64,000 nt of DNA from an uncultured Clostridia bacterium (lineage in GTDB: Bacteria; Bacillota; Clostridia; TANB77; CAG-465), in the NCBI GenBank assembly GCA_944387375.1, contig CALXEQ010000008.1, positions 1 through 64,000 of the forward strand. The letters run 5' to 3'. The notes below the pieces were generated by a model. It was given only the letters and a program-made list of their open reading frames with translations. It made no database searches and was not told the origin of the DNA. Position numbers and translations under genes: made by a program. Positions 63,910 through 64,000 of the stretch are shown piece after piece (positions within the stretch are counted from its first letter, which is position 1; each line of letters begins with the position of its first letter).

Positions 63910-64000
63910 ATGAAAGTTAAAATATCTACAATTATGTCAATTTTAGTATATCATATAATTTTTATAAATTTATATTATGTACATAATTATAGTTTGTTAG
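63910..64000 (+). CDS. Start of a membrane protein, cut by the window edge
   Basis: An ATG at 63910, five bases after the acyltransferase stop, opens a frame that is still open at the window end. The 30 visible residues (MKVKISTIMSILVYHIIFIN and so on) form one hydrophobic helix. In this position a polysaccharide polymerase or flippase would be expected, but too little is visible to say. No strong ribosome binding site apart from GGAGGGA inside the end of the previous gene. Confidence 0.5.
   Translation, partial: MKVKISTIMSILVYHIIFINLYYVHNYSLL

Overview
The window is a chromosomal segment of a low-GC, endospore-forming Clostridia-type Firmicute and spans its replication origin. Evidence for this includes very AT-rich codon use, strong AGGAGG ribosome binding sites and many TTGACA-N17-TATAAT promoters. 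The sporulation genes are sigG, sigE, spoIIGA, a spoIVFA/spoIVFB-like pair and ylmC. The naming to class level is inference; no rRNA gene is present.

Left arm, minus strand (1-25 kb, running away from the origin): dnaA, dnaN, recF and gyrB; two small membrane proteins; a decayed gene; infC-rpmI-rplT behind an L20-type leader; efp; miaB; a M23/M50 pair resembling SpoIVFA/SpoIVFB; ftsA-ftsZ; spoIIGA-sigE; an HExxH protein; cysS; sigG; a YdbC-like protein; an amidase; murF and ylmC. In front of cysS lies what reads as a complete ribosome-mediated cysteine attenuator: a consensus promoter, a 13-residue peptide with three successive Cys codons, and a chain of mutually exclusive hairpins ending in a terminator. 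Firmicutes usually use a T-box here, and none is seen.

Origin (25.3-26.7 kb): eighteen perfect TTATCCACA boxes, a five-fold TAG DnaA-trio next to GGGG and two tandem boxes, an AT-rich unwinding stretch, an 18 bp alternating CG tract and a 19 bp repeat present three times. dnaA and dnaN carry almost identical promoters.

Right arm, plus strand (26.7-36 kb): rpmH, rnpA, yidD, yidC, jag, mnmE, mnmG, rsmG, parA and parB, the classic origin-proximal order, then two tRNA-Ser genes around tspO. Beyond is an accessory zone: an Rpn-type nuclease; an ECF sigma factor cassette holding a membrane protein, a secreted matrixin-like protease and a paralogous membrane protein whose shared ectodomain looks TIMP/NTR-like; a P-type ATPase; ispG; a CaCA antiporter; a row of small hypothetical genes with individual promoters and terminators; and VanZ and LCP proteins.

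From 50.6 to 54.1 kb a minus-strand operon encodes a DUF3800 protein, a LysR regulator, a P-loop NTPase resembling the ATPase domain of long Csx3 proteins, and a membrane-anchored protein, facing a small alarmone synthetase. From 55.5 kb to the right edge is a surface-polysaccharide operon: VanZ, an initiating sugar-phosphate transferase, five glycosyltransferases, a DUF6625-like protein, a hexapeptide acyltransferase and the start of a membrane protein.

Three genes look broken (frameshifts near 12.82 kb and 36.57 kb, an in-frame TAG near 17.98 kb). The most novel-looking items are the cysS attenuator and the ECF sigma/matrixin/TIMP-like cassette.
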